A DNA stretch of 64,000 bases from an uncultured Flavonifractor sp. (GTDB taxonomy: Bacteria > Bacillota > Clostridia > Oscillospirales > Oscillospiraceae), in NCBI RefSeq assembly GCF_944387675.1, contig NZ_CALXFV010000001.1:1-64000 (forward strand), given 5' to 3'. Positions within the stretch are counted from its first letter, which is position 1. Each line of letters begins with the position of its first letter. Below the pieces are notes generated by a model that was not told the DNA's origin, ran no database searches, and worked only from the letters and a program-made list of their open reading frames with translations. Shown here one piece after another: positions 53,466 through 61,028 of this stretch. A program made the position numbers and the translations under genes.

Positions 53466-54683
53466 TCACCGGCCGCAAAAATCCAGAGCCATTTGCAGGT
53501 AGACCCGGTAACACTCCGTAAGCTGGGCGGGATCAATGTACTCCCGGTCAGAATGGCAGACATCCATGCGCCCCGGTCCGTAGATGGCCACAGGCATCCC
53601 GGCATAGTGGGCCAGCAGCCCCGCGTCCGTCCAGCAGGGGCAGCCCATCAGCCTGGCCTCCCCGCCGGTGACCTTGCGATAGCTGTCCCGAAGGGTTCGC
53701 ACCAGGGGCGCCTCCGGGTCCTGGAAAAAGCCCTGGTGGACATAGCCCAGGTCCATCACGCTGGCCTCCAGCACCCGCATGGTACAGCGGAACTCCGGGT
53801 CCGCCGCCGCCAGACGGTCCACCAGCCCCTGCAGCTCGTCGCAGCACTGCTGATAGCTCTCCACCCCAGGCAGAAAGCGCCGGTCCAGCTGCACGCTGCA
53901 CGAACCGGCCACGGTGGACAGCTGGGTGCCTCCCTGGATCACCCCCACGTTGACGGTGCTCTCCCCCACCAGGGGCAGGGTGCGCTTCCCCAGCTCCGGG
54001 GCCAGCTGGGTGCGGACGGCCTGGATGAAATCCATGGCCTTGTAGATGGCGTTCACCCCCTGCCGGTATTCGCCGCCGTGGACGGTCCTTCCTTCAAAGT
54101 CAAAGCGGAACCACTCCAGCCCCTTCTGGGCCACGCCGATGGCCCCCGGCCCCATGGCCTCCCCCACGATGGCGGCATCCGCCCGGATTCCCTCTTCAAT
54201 CATATGTACCGTACCCAGGCTGCCCTCCTCCTCGTCGGCCACTCCGCAGAACAGCAGGTCGCCCCGCAGCCGCTGCCCGCTCCGCTTTACGGCGATCAGC
54301 GCCCCCATCATGGAGGCCAGTGGGCCTTTCATATCAGAGGTCCCCCGGCCATGGAGCAGCCCCTCCTCATCCAGCCAGGGCTGGCAGGCCTTTTCCATGC
54401 CGTAGGCGGGTACCGTGTCCATATGCCCGTTGTACATCAGCGACCGCCCTCCGCCCCCGCCGGGGAGCCGAGCATAGACGTTGCAGCGCCCGTCCCGCAG
54501 CGGGGCAATCCGGCACGGGATACCCTCCCGGTCAAACACACCCTTGATATACCGGCCTATCTCCGCCTCCTGGTTTTCCAGTCCGCTGTAAGAGGGAATG
54601 GAAACCATATTCATCGTCCAGTCCAGAAGTTCCTTGGGTGTGACAAACTCACTGACGCCGTCCGCTTCCGCTGATTTTATCAT
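53466..54683 (-). CDS. M20 family deacylase/peptidase (ArgE/DapE-like)
   Basis: 405 residues. NGHMDTVPAYG and GRGTSDMKGPLAS are the metal and catalytic motifs, DEEEGSLG the Glu pair, and GRTVHGGEYRQGVNAI the lid-domain His. Substrates could be N-acyl amino acids or short peptides. First gene of the YfcC operon, behind a strong promoter with an IclR-type palindrome. Start ATG 54683 with GAGGAGGGG. Confidence 0.87.
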   Translation of the reverse strand: MIKSAEADGVSEFVTPKELLDWTMNMVSIPSYSGLENQEAEIGRYIKGVFDREGIPCRIAPLRDGRCNVYARLPGGGGGRSLMYNGHMDTVPAYGMEKACQPWLDEEGLLHGRGTSDMKGPLASMMGALIAVKRSGQRLRGDLLFCGVADEEEGSLGTVHMIEEGIRADAAIVGEAMGPGAIGVAQKGLEWFRFDFEGRTVHGGEYRQGVNAIYKAMDFIQAVRTQLAPELGKRTLPLVGESTVNVGVIQGGTQLSTVAGSCSVQLDRRFLPGVESYQQCCDELQGLVDRLAAADPEFRCTMRVLEASVMDLGYVHQGFFQDPEAPLVRTLRDSYRKVTGGEARLMGCPCWTDAGLLAHYAGMPVAIYGPGRMDVCHSDREYIDPAQLTECYRVYLQMALDFCGR

Positions 54684-54730
54684 AGCTTCCCCTCCTCTTT
54701 CACCTGTGTTTGGACAGTTTGCCCCATAGT

Positions 54731-54747
54731 TGTTCGTATATCAAACA
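54731..54747. promoter_or_regulatory. Candidate IclR-type operator
   Basis: TGTTCG-TATAT-CAAACA has arms that match at five of six positions. It lies about 15-31 bp downstream of the predicted transcript start, which suits repression by the IclR protein of the same operon. Confidence 0.5.
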
Positions 54748-54768
54748 GTTTGTTTATTTTATAAACAT

Positions 54769-54797
54769 AGTGTAGCACAATTTTGAGGAAGTTTCAA
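54769..54797 (-). promoter_or_regulatory. Promoter of the M20-M20-YfcC operon
   Basis: TTGAAA, a 17-bp spacer and TACACT on the minus strand. The AT-rich leader that follows contains the palindrome at 54731-54747. Confidence 0.7.
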
Positions 54798-54829
54798 CCG
54801 TCTGATTGATTTTTTCCCGTACAATATGC

Positions 54830-54880
54830 ATAAAAAAACAGGGCTGAGACAAAAGACGGCAAGTCCTTTGTCTCAGCCCC
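54830..54880 (-). terminator. Terminator after uridine kinase
   Basis: GGGCTGAGACAAA pairs with TTTGTCTCAGCCC and is followed by TGTTTTTTT on the minus strand. Confidence 0.9.
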
Positions 54881-54892
54881 GCGTGCTGCCCG

Positions 54893-55510
54893 CTATTCCA
54901 TGGCCAGGTGTCCGCGGATACGCTGAATGAGCATGTCCATGGCCACGGCGTTTTTCCCCCCCTCAGGCACAATGAGGTCGGCGTACCGTTTGGAGGGTTC
55001 CACAAACTGCTCATGCATGGGTTTGACGGTGGTGAGGTACTGCTGCACCACCGAGTCCAGGGAGCGGCCCCGCTTTTTCACGTCCCGCATGATCCGCCGC
55101 AGGATGCGCACATCGGCATCGGTATCCACAAAGATCTTGATGTCCATCATCTGCCGCAGGGCGGGCTCCACAAAGATAAGGATCCCCTCCACCAAAATCA
55201 CCGGCGCGGGACACACCTCCACCGTCTCCGCCGAACGGTTGTGTACCGTATAATCATAGGTGGGGCTCTCCACCCGCTCCCCCTGGCGCAGCGCCTCCAA
55301 ATCGGCCACCAGTCTGGGGGTGTCAAAGGCGTCGGGGTGGTCGTAGTTCAGCTTGCAGCGCTCCTCATAGGGCATATCGTCATGGGCCTTGTAATAGTTG
55401 TCGTGGTACAGGATGGAGACCGAGTCCCCAAACCGCTCCTTCAGCCCCAGCGTCAGGGTGGTCTTGCCCGAACCGGTTCCGCCGGCGATGCCGATAATCA
55501 TGGTATCCAT
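54893..55510 (-). CDS. udk: Uridine kinase
   Basis: 205 residues. P-loop IIGIAGGTGSGKTTLT, YHDNYYKAHDDMP, NYDHPDAFDT and VEGILIF are the family's ATP and nucleoside-binding motifs. It phosphorylates uridine and cytidine in pyrimidine salvage. Its start lies 41 nt after the selD stop on the same strand, so both are probably cotranscribed, although no functional link is known. The start could be ATG 55510 or the ATG three codons later. Confidence 0.94.
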   Translation of the reverse strand: MDTMIIGIAGGTGSGKTTLTLGLKERFGDSVSILYHDNYYKAHDDMPYEERCKLNYDHPDAFDTPRLVADLEALRQGERVESPTYDYTVHNRSAETVEVCPAPVILVEGILIFVEPALRQMMDIKIFVDTDADVRILRRIMRDVKKRGRSLDSVVQQYLTTVKPMHEQFVEPSKRYADLIVPEGGKNAVAMDMLIQRIRGHLAME

Positions 55511-55551
55511 TTCCGTCCGCTCCCCTGTCTCTTTCTTTGTTCTCCGGCCCG

Positions 55552-56595
55552 CTACGGCCGGATGCGCAGCCATTTCTCCCCCCGGGGCAACGCCTGACCA
55601 ATGGCGGCGGCGGCCACGCCGGCGTCCGTCAGGCGGTCCAGCAGCTCCTTCGCCCTGTCCTCCGCCACGCTGAGCAGCAGTCCCCCGGCGGTCTGGGGGT
55701 CGTAAAGGCAGTCCAGCCGCTCCCGGGCCACCGCTCCCGCCAGCTCCACATCGCCCTGAGCAAAGTCCCGGTTGCGGTAGGCCCCGGCGGGGATGATGCC
55801 ATCCAGGGCCAGCTCCAGGGCCAGGGGTACCACCGGCACCTTGCCGGCCCACAGTTCGAGGGTACAGCCGCTGCCCTGGGCCATCTCCCTGGCGTGACCC
55901 ACCAACCCGAACCCGGTGATGTCGGTACAGGCGTGGGGCCGTATCGGAGCCGCGGCTTCGGCGGCATACTTGTTCAGAGTGGTCATCAGCGCCACCATCT
56001 GATGGTGAGCATGCTCATCCAGCAATTCCGCCTTGGCGGCGGTGGTGAGGATGCCGGTACCCAGGGCCTTGGTGAGCACCAGAATGTCCCCCTCCCTGGC
56101 CCCGCTGTTGGTGAGGATGGCGTCGGGATGGGCAAAGCCGGTGACACACAGGCCGTACTTGGGTTCCTGGTCCTCAATGCTGTGACCCCCGGCGATCACC
56201 GCCCCGGCCTCCGCCACCTTGTCGGCGCCTCCGGCCAGGATCTCTCCCACCGCCTCCACCGGCAGGCAGGAGGGAAAAGCCAGCAGATTCATGGCCAGCC
56301 TGGGCTGACCCCCCATGGCATATACATCGGAAAGGGCGTTGACGGCGGCAATCTGACCAAAGGTATAGGGGTCATCCACCACCGGCGGGAAGAAATCCAC
56401 CGTCTGGATCAGGGCCACCTGGTCGCTGATTTTGTACACGGCTGCGTCGTCGCTCTCATCAAATCCCACCAGCAGCCTGGGGTCGGCGGTCCTGGGCAGG
56501 CCCGCCAACACGTTCCTTAGGACACCCGGTCCTATCTTGGCCCCTCACCCACCGGCCGTGGTCATGGCGGTCAGGCGCAGTTTCTCGTACGGCAT
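55552..56595 (-). CDS. selD: Selenide, water dikinase (selenoprotein)
   Basis: 347 residues when the in-frame TGA at 56547-56545 is read as selenocysteine (residue 17). The N-terminus then reads MPYEKLRLTAMTTAGGU followed by GAKIGPGVL, exactly the position of the catalytic Cys/Sec and Lys20 in SelD. Later motifs: FFPPVVDDPY, GGHSIEDQEPKYG, TDITGFGLVGHA and LYDPQTAGGLL. It makes selenophosphate from selenide and ATP, for selenoprotein and seleno-tRNA synthesis. A naive translation loses the first 28 residues. selA, selB and selC are not in the window. Start ATG 56595 behind AAGGGGGTG. Confidence 0.95.
56518..56547 (-). promoter_or_regulatory. SECIS-like hairpin at the selD UGA codon
   Basis: Starting 10 nt after the UGA, UAGGAC pairs with GUCCUA around a CGGGU loop. 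Distance and G/U-rich loop match bacterial SECIS elements read by SelB. Confidence 0.8.
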
Positions 56596-56623
56596 CTGGT
56601 CACCCCCTTTCTCTTCTCAGTCC

Positions 56624-56652
56624 AGTGTACCCTATTTCCGCCTAAAATGCAA
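56624..56652 (-). promoter_or_regulatory. Promoter of selD-udk
   Basis: TTGCAT, a 17-bp spacer and TACACT on the minus strand, about 30 bp before the selD start. Confidence 0.7.
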
Positions 56653-56724
56653 TTCCCGCCGCACCCTCTTTCTCTCCCCGGCATAGCCTGAAAGTGAAAA
56701 AACCTGAGATTTGGAGGGTCGCCT

Positions 56725-57807
56725 ATGCAAGCGCAGCTAACGGTACATTTTTTTCTGGGGGCCAACTCCCCCTCCGGCTTCTACTCTCTGTACGATCAGC
56801 TCATTGACCTGGAGGAGGCGGAGGAACTCTTTATCCTGAAGGGCGGCCCGGGATGCGGCAAGTCCTCCCTTATGCGCCGGGTGGGGGCGTCCATGGAGGC
56901 CCACGGTCTGGCGGTGGAGTACATCGACTGTTCCGGGGACCCGGACTCCCTGGATGCGGTGGTGATTCCCGCCCTGAACACCGCCATTGTGGACGGCACC
57001 GCTCCCCATGTGGTGGAACCCAGATACCCCGGGTTGGTAGAATCTTATGTCAATCTCGGCGCATGCTACAACCGGGCGGGTCTGCTGCCGGCGCGGGAGG
57101 AACTGAAGGGGTGCATGAAGGGCTACAAGGGCTGCTACCAGCGCTCGTACCGCTGCCTTACCGCCGCCGCCCAGCTTGCGGAGGACAACCGCGCTCTCCT
57201 GCTTACCCAATCCCTGGAGGACAAACTGGCCCGGCGGGCCAGGGGGATTCTCTCCCGGGAAGTGAAGGGAACGGGTCCACGGGAGGGCCGGTCGGTCCAG
57301 CGGTTTTTGGGTGGAATCACCTGGAAGGGTGAGGTGTGCTATTTCGACACGGTGGAATTGTTATGTAACCGTGTGTATGAGTTGTCCGACACCTGGGGGC
57401 TGGCCCACGGAATGCTGGTGCAGCTGGCCGCCGGAGCTATGGCCGCAGGCCGGGACGTGATCGTTTGTCCCTCCCCCCTCTGTCCCCAACGGATGGAGCA
57501 CCTGCTCATTCCCCAGCTGTCCCTGGCCTTTGTAAGCACAACCGCTGCTCACCCCTGGCCCCACAAGCCATACCGGCGCATCCGGCTGGACGCCATGGCC
57601 GACCCGGAGCTGGCCCGCCGCAACCGGGCCAGGCTCCGCTTTGCCCGCAAGGTGTCCGCCGCCCTGCTGGAGGAGGCAGTGGACGCCCTGGCCCAGGCCA
57701 AGGCCATGCACGATGAGTTGGAGCGCCTCTACAATCCCCACGTGGACTTTGCCCAGGTATACGCCATGGCGGACCAGCTGACAGAGCACCTGGAGGCGCG
57801 GCTCTGA
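56725..57807 (+). CDS. Uncharacterised P-loop ATPase (PRK06851-like)
   Basis: 360 residues. An early Walker A FILKGGPGCGKSSLMRRVG is followed by YIDCSGDPDSLDAVV. The protein is predicted to be cytoplasmic. The C-terminal part ends in a helical, coiled-coil-prone stretch (LLEEAVDALAQAKAMHDELE). The layout recalls the uncharacterised PRK06851 group of Firmicutes ATPases; a second, weaker nucleotide-binding half is possible. Start ATG 56725 with GGAGGG. It stands between selD and the kam genes, facing right, with its own terminator. Function unknown. Confidence 0.75.
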   Translation: MQAQLTVHFFLGANSPSGFYSLYDQLIDLEEAEELFILKGGPGCGKSSLMRRVGASMEAHGLAVEYIDCSGDPDSLDAVVIPALNTAIVDGTAPHVVEPRYPGLVESYVNLGACYNRAGLLPAREELKGCMKGYKGCYQRSYRCLTAAAQLAEDNRALLLTQSLEDKLARRARGILSREVKGTGPREGRSVQRFLGGITWKGEVCYFDTVELLCNRVYELSDTWGLAHGMLVQLAAGAMAAGRDVIVCPSPLCPQRMEHLLIPQLSLAFVSTTAAHPWPHKPYRRIRLDAMADPELARRNRARLRFARKVSAALLEEAVDALAQAKAMHDELERLYNPHVDFAQVYAMADQLTEHLEARL

Positions 57808-57851
57808 TGCCCTGAATTTTTGCAGGATTTTTGCTTTCTCTTGCACAAAGT

Positions 57852-57900
57852 GCCGCCGGAGCCTTTATTAGGAGGCGCCCCGGCGGCGCTTTCCCTGTTT
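57852..57900 (+). terminator. Terminator after the P-loop ATPase gene
   Basis: GCCGCCGG pairs with CCGGCGGC, enclosing an inner GCCT/AGGC hairpin. A T-rich run (GCTTTCCCTGTTTTC) follows. Confidence 0.6.
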
Positions 57901-57976
57901 TCTTCGCCGTTTGCAGGCGCGCGAAAAAAAGCTGCACTTTTCGTCAAACAGGTCCTTTTTGCCCCGAGAACCCCCA

Positions 57977-58006
57977 TTGACAGAATTGCCGGGGGGCTTT
58001 TATAAT
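57977..58006 (+). promoter_or_regulatory. Consensus promoter of the kamB-kamC-like pair
   Basis: TTGACA, an 18-bp spacer and TATAAT. The expected transcript start is near 58013. Confidence 0.88.
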
Positions 58007-58052
58007 GCCCTTGACAACGCATCCAAATTTTGCGTGGAAGGGAGGCCATCTT

Positions 58053-59051
58053 TTGGAACACCTGTTGGCGCCGCTGGTGGGGGACGCCTCCCCCGTCACG
58101 GTGATCGGGCTGTGCAAGAACGCCGGAAAAACCACCGCCATGCGCCGGCTGATGGCGGAGCTGGGGGAGGAGCGGCTGGCCCTCACCTCGGTGGGCCGGG
58201 ACGGTGAGAGCACCGATCTGGTGACCGGCACAGAAAAGCCCGACTTGTATGTAAAGGCCGGGGACCTGTTTGCCACCGCCCGGGGGATGCTCTCCCTATG
58301 CGACCCCACCCTGGAGGTGGTGGGCCTCACCGACGTAATGACACCTCTGGGTCCGGTGGCTATTCTGCGCGCCTTGTCCGACGGCTATGTGCAGCTGGCG
58401 GGACCCTCCGCCGCCGGACAGCTCCCCCCGCTGACGGAGACCTTCCTGGAGCTGGGTGCTCAACGTGTGCTCATCGATGGCGCCGCCGGGCGCAAGTCGC
58501 TGGCCGGCGCAGGAGTGGAGGGGGTTGCGCTGCTGTGTACCGGTGCCTCCCTGGACCGGGACATGGAGCTGGTGGTGGCGGAGACCGCCCACACCTGCTG
58601 GCTGTTCGGCCGCAAGCCCCCGGAGGCACCCGGCCTGCGTCAGGCCCTGGAGGGTCTGCAAGCGCGATTTGCCCTGTTTACCCCGGAGGGGACGCCTGTG
58701 GAGCTGCCACTGGATGAGGCCGGCAGCCCCCGATGGAACAAGCTGCCCCGGCAGCCCCTGGCGGTATGGGCCGCCGGCGGAATTACGGACCCGCTGCTCA
58801 AAACTCTGGCCCGGCGGGGCGCGCCCACCACCCTTATCGCCGCCGACGCCACCCATGTGCTGGCGGGGCGCTCCGCCCTGGATCTGTTCCTGCGCACCGG
58901 GGGAGAGCTGCTGGTGCGCCGGGCGCTCACCATCGCGGCGGTGGCCGCCAACCCCTGGTCGGCCTACGGCTGGCATTTTGAGCCGGAGAAATTTGTACAG
59001 GCCCTGCGGCAGGCCGTTGACCTGCCGGTGGTCAACGTGAAGGAGGCATAG
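58053..59051 (+). CDS. kamB: KamB-like P-loop protein of the lysine fermentation cluster
   Basis: 332 residues. A P-loop GLCKNAGKTTAMRRLMAE is near the N-terminus, then TSVGRDGE and a LIDGAAGRKSLAG segment; the rest has no recognised domain. Start: TTG 58053, 7 nt after GGGAGG. The apparent ATG at 58005 lies inside the -10 box and cannot be translated from this promoter. In lysine fermenters a gene of this kind and a MutS-like gene accompany the aminomutase genes; a role in aminomutase maintenance or reactivation has been suggested, which I cannot confirm from sequence. It is 2 nt upstream of the next gene. Confidence 0.7.
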   Translation: MEHLLAPLVGDASPVTVIGLCKNAGKTTAMRRLMAELGEERLALTSVGRDGESTDLVTGTEKPDLYVKAGDLFATARGMLSLCDPTLEVVGLTDVMTPLGPVAILRALSDGYVQLAGPSAAGQLPPLTETFLELGAQRVLIDGAAGRKSLAGAGVEGVALLCTGASLDRDMELVVAETAHTCWLFGRKPPEAPGLRQALEGLQARFALFTPEGTPVELPLDEAGSPRWNKLPRQPLAVWAAGGITDPLLKTLARRGAPTTLIAADATHVLAGRSALDLFLRTGGELLVRRALTIAAVAANPWSAYGWHFEPEKFVQALRQAVDLPVVNVKEA

Positions 59052-59053
59052 CC

Positions 59054-60550
59054 ATGAAACTGACCTTGGAACTGCGGGAGAACGCCGGCCTGCAATGGGT
59101 GCTGGAGCGGCTGAGCCCCCTCTCCCCCTTCGGCCGGACGGCGGCGCGGGACCTGCGGTGGTATGGTCCCGGCCAGGAGGCTTCACTGGAGGAGGAGCTG
59201 GACAACGTGGCCCTGGCCATGGAGCTGTGGAATGCCGGCAGCACCGCTCCCCAGGAGCAGCCCTGTTCCTGCGGCGGGGCGGAGCTGGACCCGGCGGAGC
59301 GGAAGGAGGCCGCCGCCGCTCTGCGGGGGGTGACCAAGCAGCTGCCCCTGTTTCACGACATCCGGGGCTCCTTCGACCGGGAGGCCGGGGTCCCCTTCGA
59401 CCTGGTGGAGCTGTTTGAGATCAAGCACTTTCTGGTAACCTTCGAGCGGCTGGAGCAGGCCTATGCCGCCATGCCGCCTCTGGCCGGTATTTCCTTCCCC
59501 TCCCTGGCGGAGGCTCTGGAGCTGATGGATCCGGACGGCAGGCGGCTGCCCACCTTCACCGTGGCCAACTGCTACCACAACGACCTGGCCCCCCTGCGGG
59601 CGGAAAAGGCCAAGCTGGAGAAGGCCATCCGCATGACCCAGGAGGACAAGCGCCGCCCTCTGCTGGAAAAGCGGCGGCAGCTGGCGGTGCGGGAGGACCA
59701 GCTGGAGCTGGTGGTCCGCCAGGAGCTGACGGAACGGCTGATGGTGTGGAGGGAGCGCTTCCTCTCCTGCATGGAGACCCTGGGGCGGCTGGACCTCCTT
59801 GTGGCCAAGGCCAAACTGGCCCTGCGCTTCGGCTGCGTCCGCCCCGCCCTCAGCCGGGACAAGTCCATCACCCTTCGGGGGGTGCACCATCCCCAGGTGG
59901 AGGAAGATCTAAAAAACCGGGGGGAGCGCTTTACCCCCCTGGATTTGGATTTGGGCAGAGGCTGTACTGTTATCACCGGCGCCAATATGGGCGGCAAGAC
60001 GGTGTCCCTCCGCTCCACCGTCCTCTCCCTGCTGCTGTGCCAGTGCGGCTTCTTCGTGTTCGCCCAGTCCGCCGCCCTTCCCCTGTTTGAGCGGGTGGAA
60101 CTCATCCTGGCCGACAGCGGCCCGGGGGCCGGCGGCCTGTCCTCCTTCGGCAAGGAGGTCCACCTGCTGGACAAGCTGCTCCAGGAGACCAGGGACCAGT
60201 TCTTCTTTGTGGCCCTGGACGAGTTCGCCCGGGGTACCAACCCCCAGGAGGGAGCCGCCCTGGCCCGGGCGCTGGTGCGCCACCTGGGCGGGTTGGACTG
60301 CGTGGCCCTGATGACCACCCACTACGACGGGGTGAGCGACGTGGCCGGCGCCCACTACCAGGTGGCCGGCTTGGTGCGGGATATCCAGGGCGACGAGGGG
60401 GACGACCCCCGCAAGCGTATTGCCCGGCGGATGGACTACCGCCTCCTCCCCGCCCCGCCGGGCGCTCCCTGCCCCCGGGATGCCCTGCGGGTGTGCCGGC
60501 TGCTCAAGCTGGACGACACCTTGATGGAGCTGTTCCAAGCGGACCTATAA
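59054..60550 (+). CDS. kamC: KamC-like MutS-family ATPase of the lysine fermentation cluster
   Basis: 498 residues. The C-terminal half is a MutS ATPase domain: Walker A ITGANMGGKTVSLRS, then ADSGPGAGGLSSFGKEV (MutS-type signature), Walker B FVALDEFARGTNPQEG and MTTHYDG. There is no mismatch-recognition domain, and the coiled clamp region is short (about 180-250), so DNA repair is unlikely. Context suggests a partner of the B12-dependent aminomutase. Followed by a terminator. Confidence 0.75.
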   Translation: MKLTLELRENAGLQWVLERLSPLSPFGRTAARDLRWYGPGQEASLEEELDNVALAMELWNAGSTAPQEQPCSCGGAELDPAERKEAAAALRGVTKQLPLFHDIRGSFDREAGVPFDLVELFEIKHFLVTFERLEQAYAAMPPLAGISFPSLAEALELMDPDGRRLPTFTVANCYHNDLAPLRAEKAKLEKAIRMTQEDKRRPLLEKRRQLAVREDQLELVVRQELTERLMVWRERFLSCMETLGRLDLLVAKAKLALRFGCVRPALSRDKSITLRGVHHPQVEEDLKNRGERFTPLDLDLGRGCTVITGANMGGKTVSLRSTVLSLLLCQCGFFVFAQSAALPLFERVELILADSGPGAGGLSSFGKEVHLLDKLLQETRDQFFFVALDEFARGTNPQEGAALARALVRHLGGLDCVALMTTHYDGVSDVAGAHYQVAGLVRDIQGDEGDDPRKRIARRMDYRLLPAPPGAPCPRDALRVCRLLKLDDTLMELFQADL

Positions 60551-60557
60551 CCTTCCG

Positions 60558-60602
60558 CGCAGGCGGTCCCCCATATCTCCGGGACCGCCTGCGTCCGCTT
60601 TT
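60558..60602 (+). terminator. Terminator after the kamC-like gene
   Basis: CGCAGGCGGTCCC pairs with GGGACCGCCTGCG across a 10-nt loop, followed by TCCGCTTTT. Confidence 0.8.
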
Positions 60603-60677
60603 GCGATGTCCTGCTGTAGCGTACAAAAGTCTCCGGCAGGCAGAAAAATTTTGTACATCGAATTTTTTAAAAAATAG

Positions 60678-60706
60678 TTGACAAACGAATTGGGCTGGGG
60701 TATAGT
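60678..60706 (+). promoter_or_regulatory. Consensus promoter of the kce-kdd-kamA unit
   Basis: TTGACA, a 17-bp spacer and TATAGT, preceded by an A/T-rich stretch (UP-element-like). The transcript would start near 60713, about 315 nt before kce. Confidence 0.9.
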
Positions 60707-60726
60707 GAATTTGTCAAAAGTGAATA

Positions 60727-60910
60727 ACATGCATGGATAGAGGCGCGGAGCGCAAGGTAGCGGTACAATGGCAAGGGCAGGCGAGCCCGAAGTGTATCGT
60801 GAATGTCCGCTCCGCCGAAGGGGGACGTGAATCGCACAGCCCTCCCCCTGAGTCGTAGGCCCAGCGCTTACGGATTGTCATGAGTCACATGAAGCGCTAT
60901 TTGTGTCTGA
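60727..60910 (+). ncRNA. Lysine riboswitch (L-box)
   Basis: All five helices of the lysine aptamer can be drawn. P1: CATGGATAG with CTATTTGTG. P2: GCGGAGCG (60745-60752) with CGCTCCGC (60808-60815). P3: AGGGGGA with TCCCCCT. P4: CGTAGG with CTTACG. P5: TCATG with CATGA. The conserved junction strings ATAGAGGCGCG after P1, CCGAAG after P2 and a GCGCTAT closing strand match the known consensus. It precedes lysine-degrading genes, an unusual placement. Confidence 0.92.
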
Positions 60911-60958
60911 ACGAGAGTTACCCCTCCCGCGGACATGAGTAGTGTTTTTTTGTTCATG

Positions 60959-61014
60959 AAGCGCTATCCCGCCGGAAGAGCATCTCCTAACCGGCGGGAT
61001 AGCGTTTATTTTTT
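60959..61014 (+). terminator. Riboswitch-linked intrinsic terminator before kce
   Basis: AAGCGCTATCCCGCCGG (60959-60975) pairs with its complement (60991-61007) and is followed by ATTTTTT. It ends immediately before the kce ribosome site (GGAGGAGG), so read-through must be controlled. The region 60911-60958 holds no gene, only a T7 run and a TCCCGC that could pair with the terminator's 3' arm. Confidence 0.93.
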
Positions 61015-61028
61015 GGAGGAGGCGTGTT

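Noticed and set aside
55552..56511. selD as a truncated gene or pseudogene lacking its N-terminus
   Set aside because: The missing residues are in frame upstream across a TGA at the exact catalytic Sec/Cys position, followed by a SECIS-like hairpin.
58005..58052. ATG at 58005 as the start of the kamB-like gene
   Set aside because: The ATG lies within the TATAAT box of a consensus promoter, upstream of the transcript start. A TTG at 58053 has a GGGAGG at proper distance.
59054..60550. DNA mismatch repair MutS
   Set aside because: No mismatch-recognition domain, about half the usual length, and located in a lysine fermentation cluster.
60945..60951. T7 run as a second terminator between aptamer and main terminator
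   Set aside because: No stable hairpin ends directly before it; the strong terminator is at 60959-61014.
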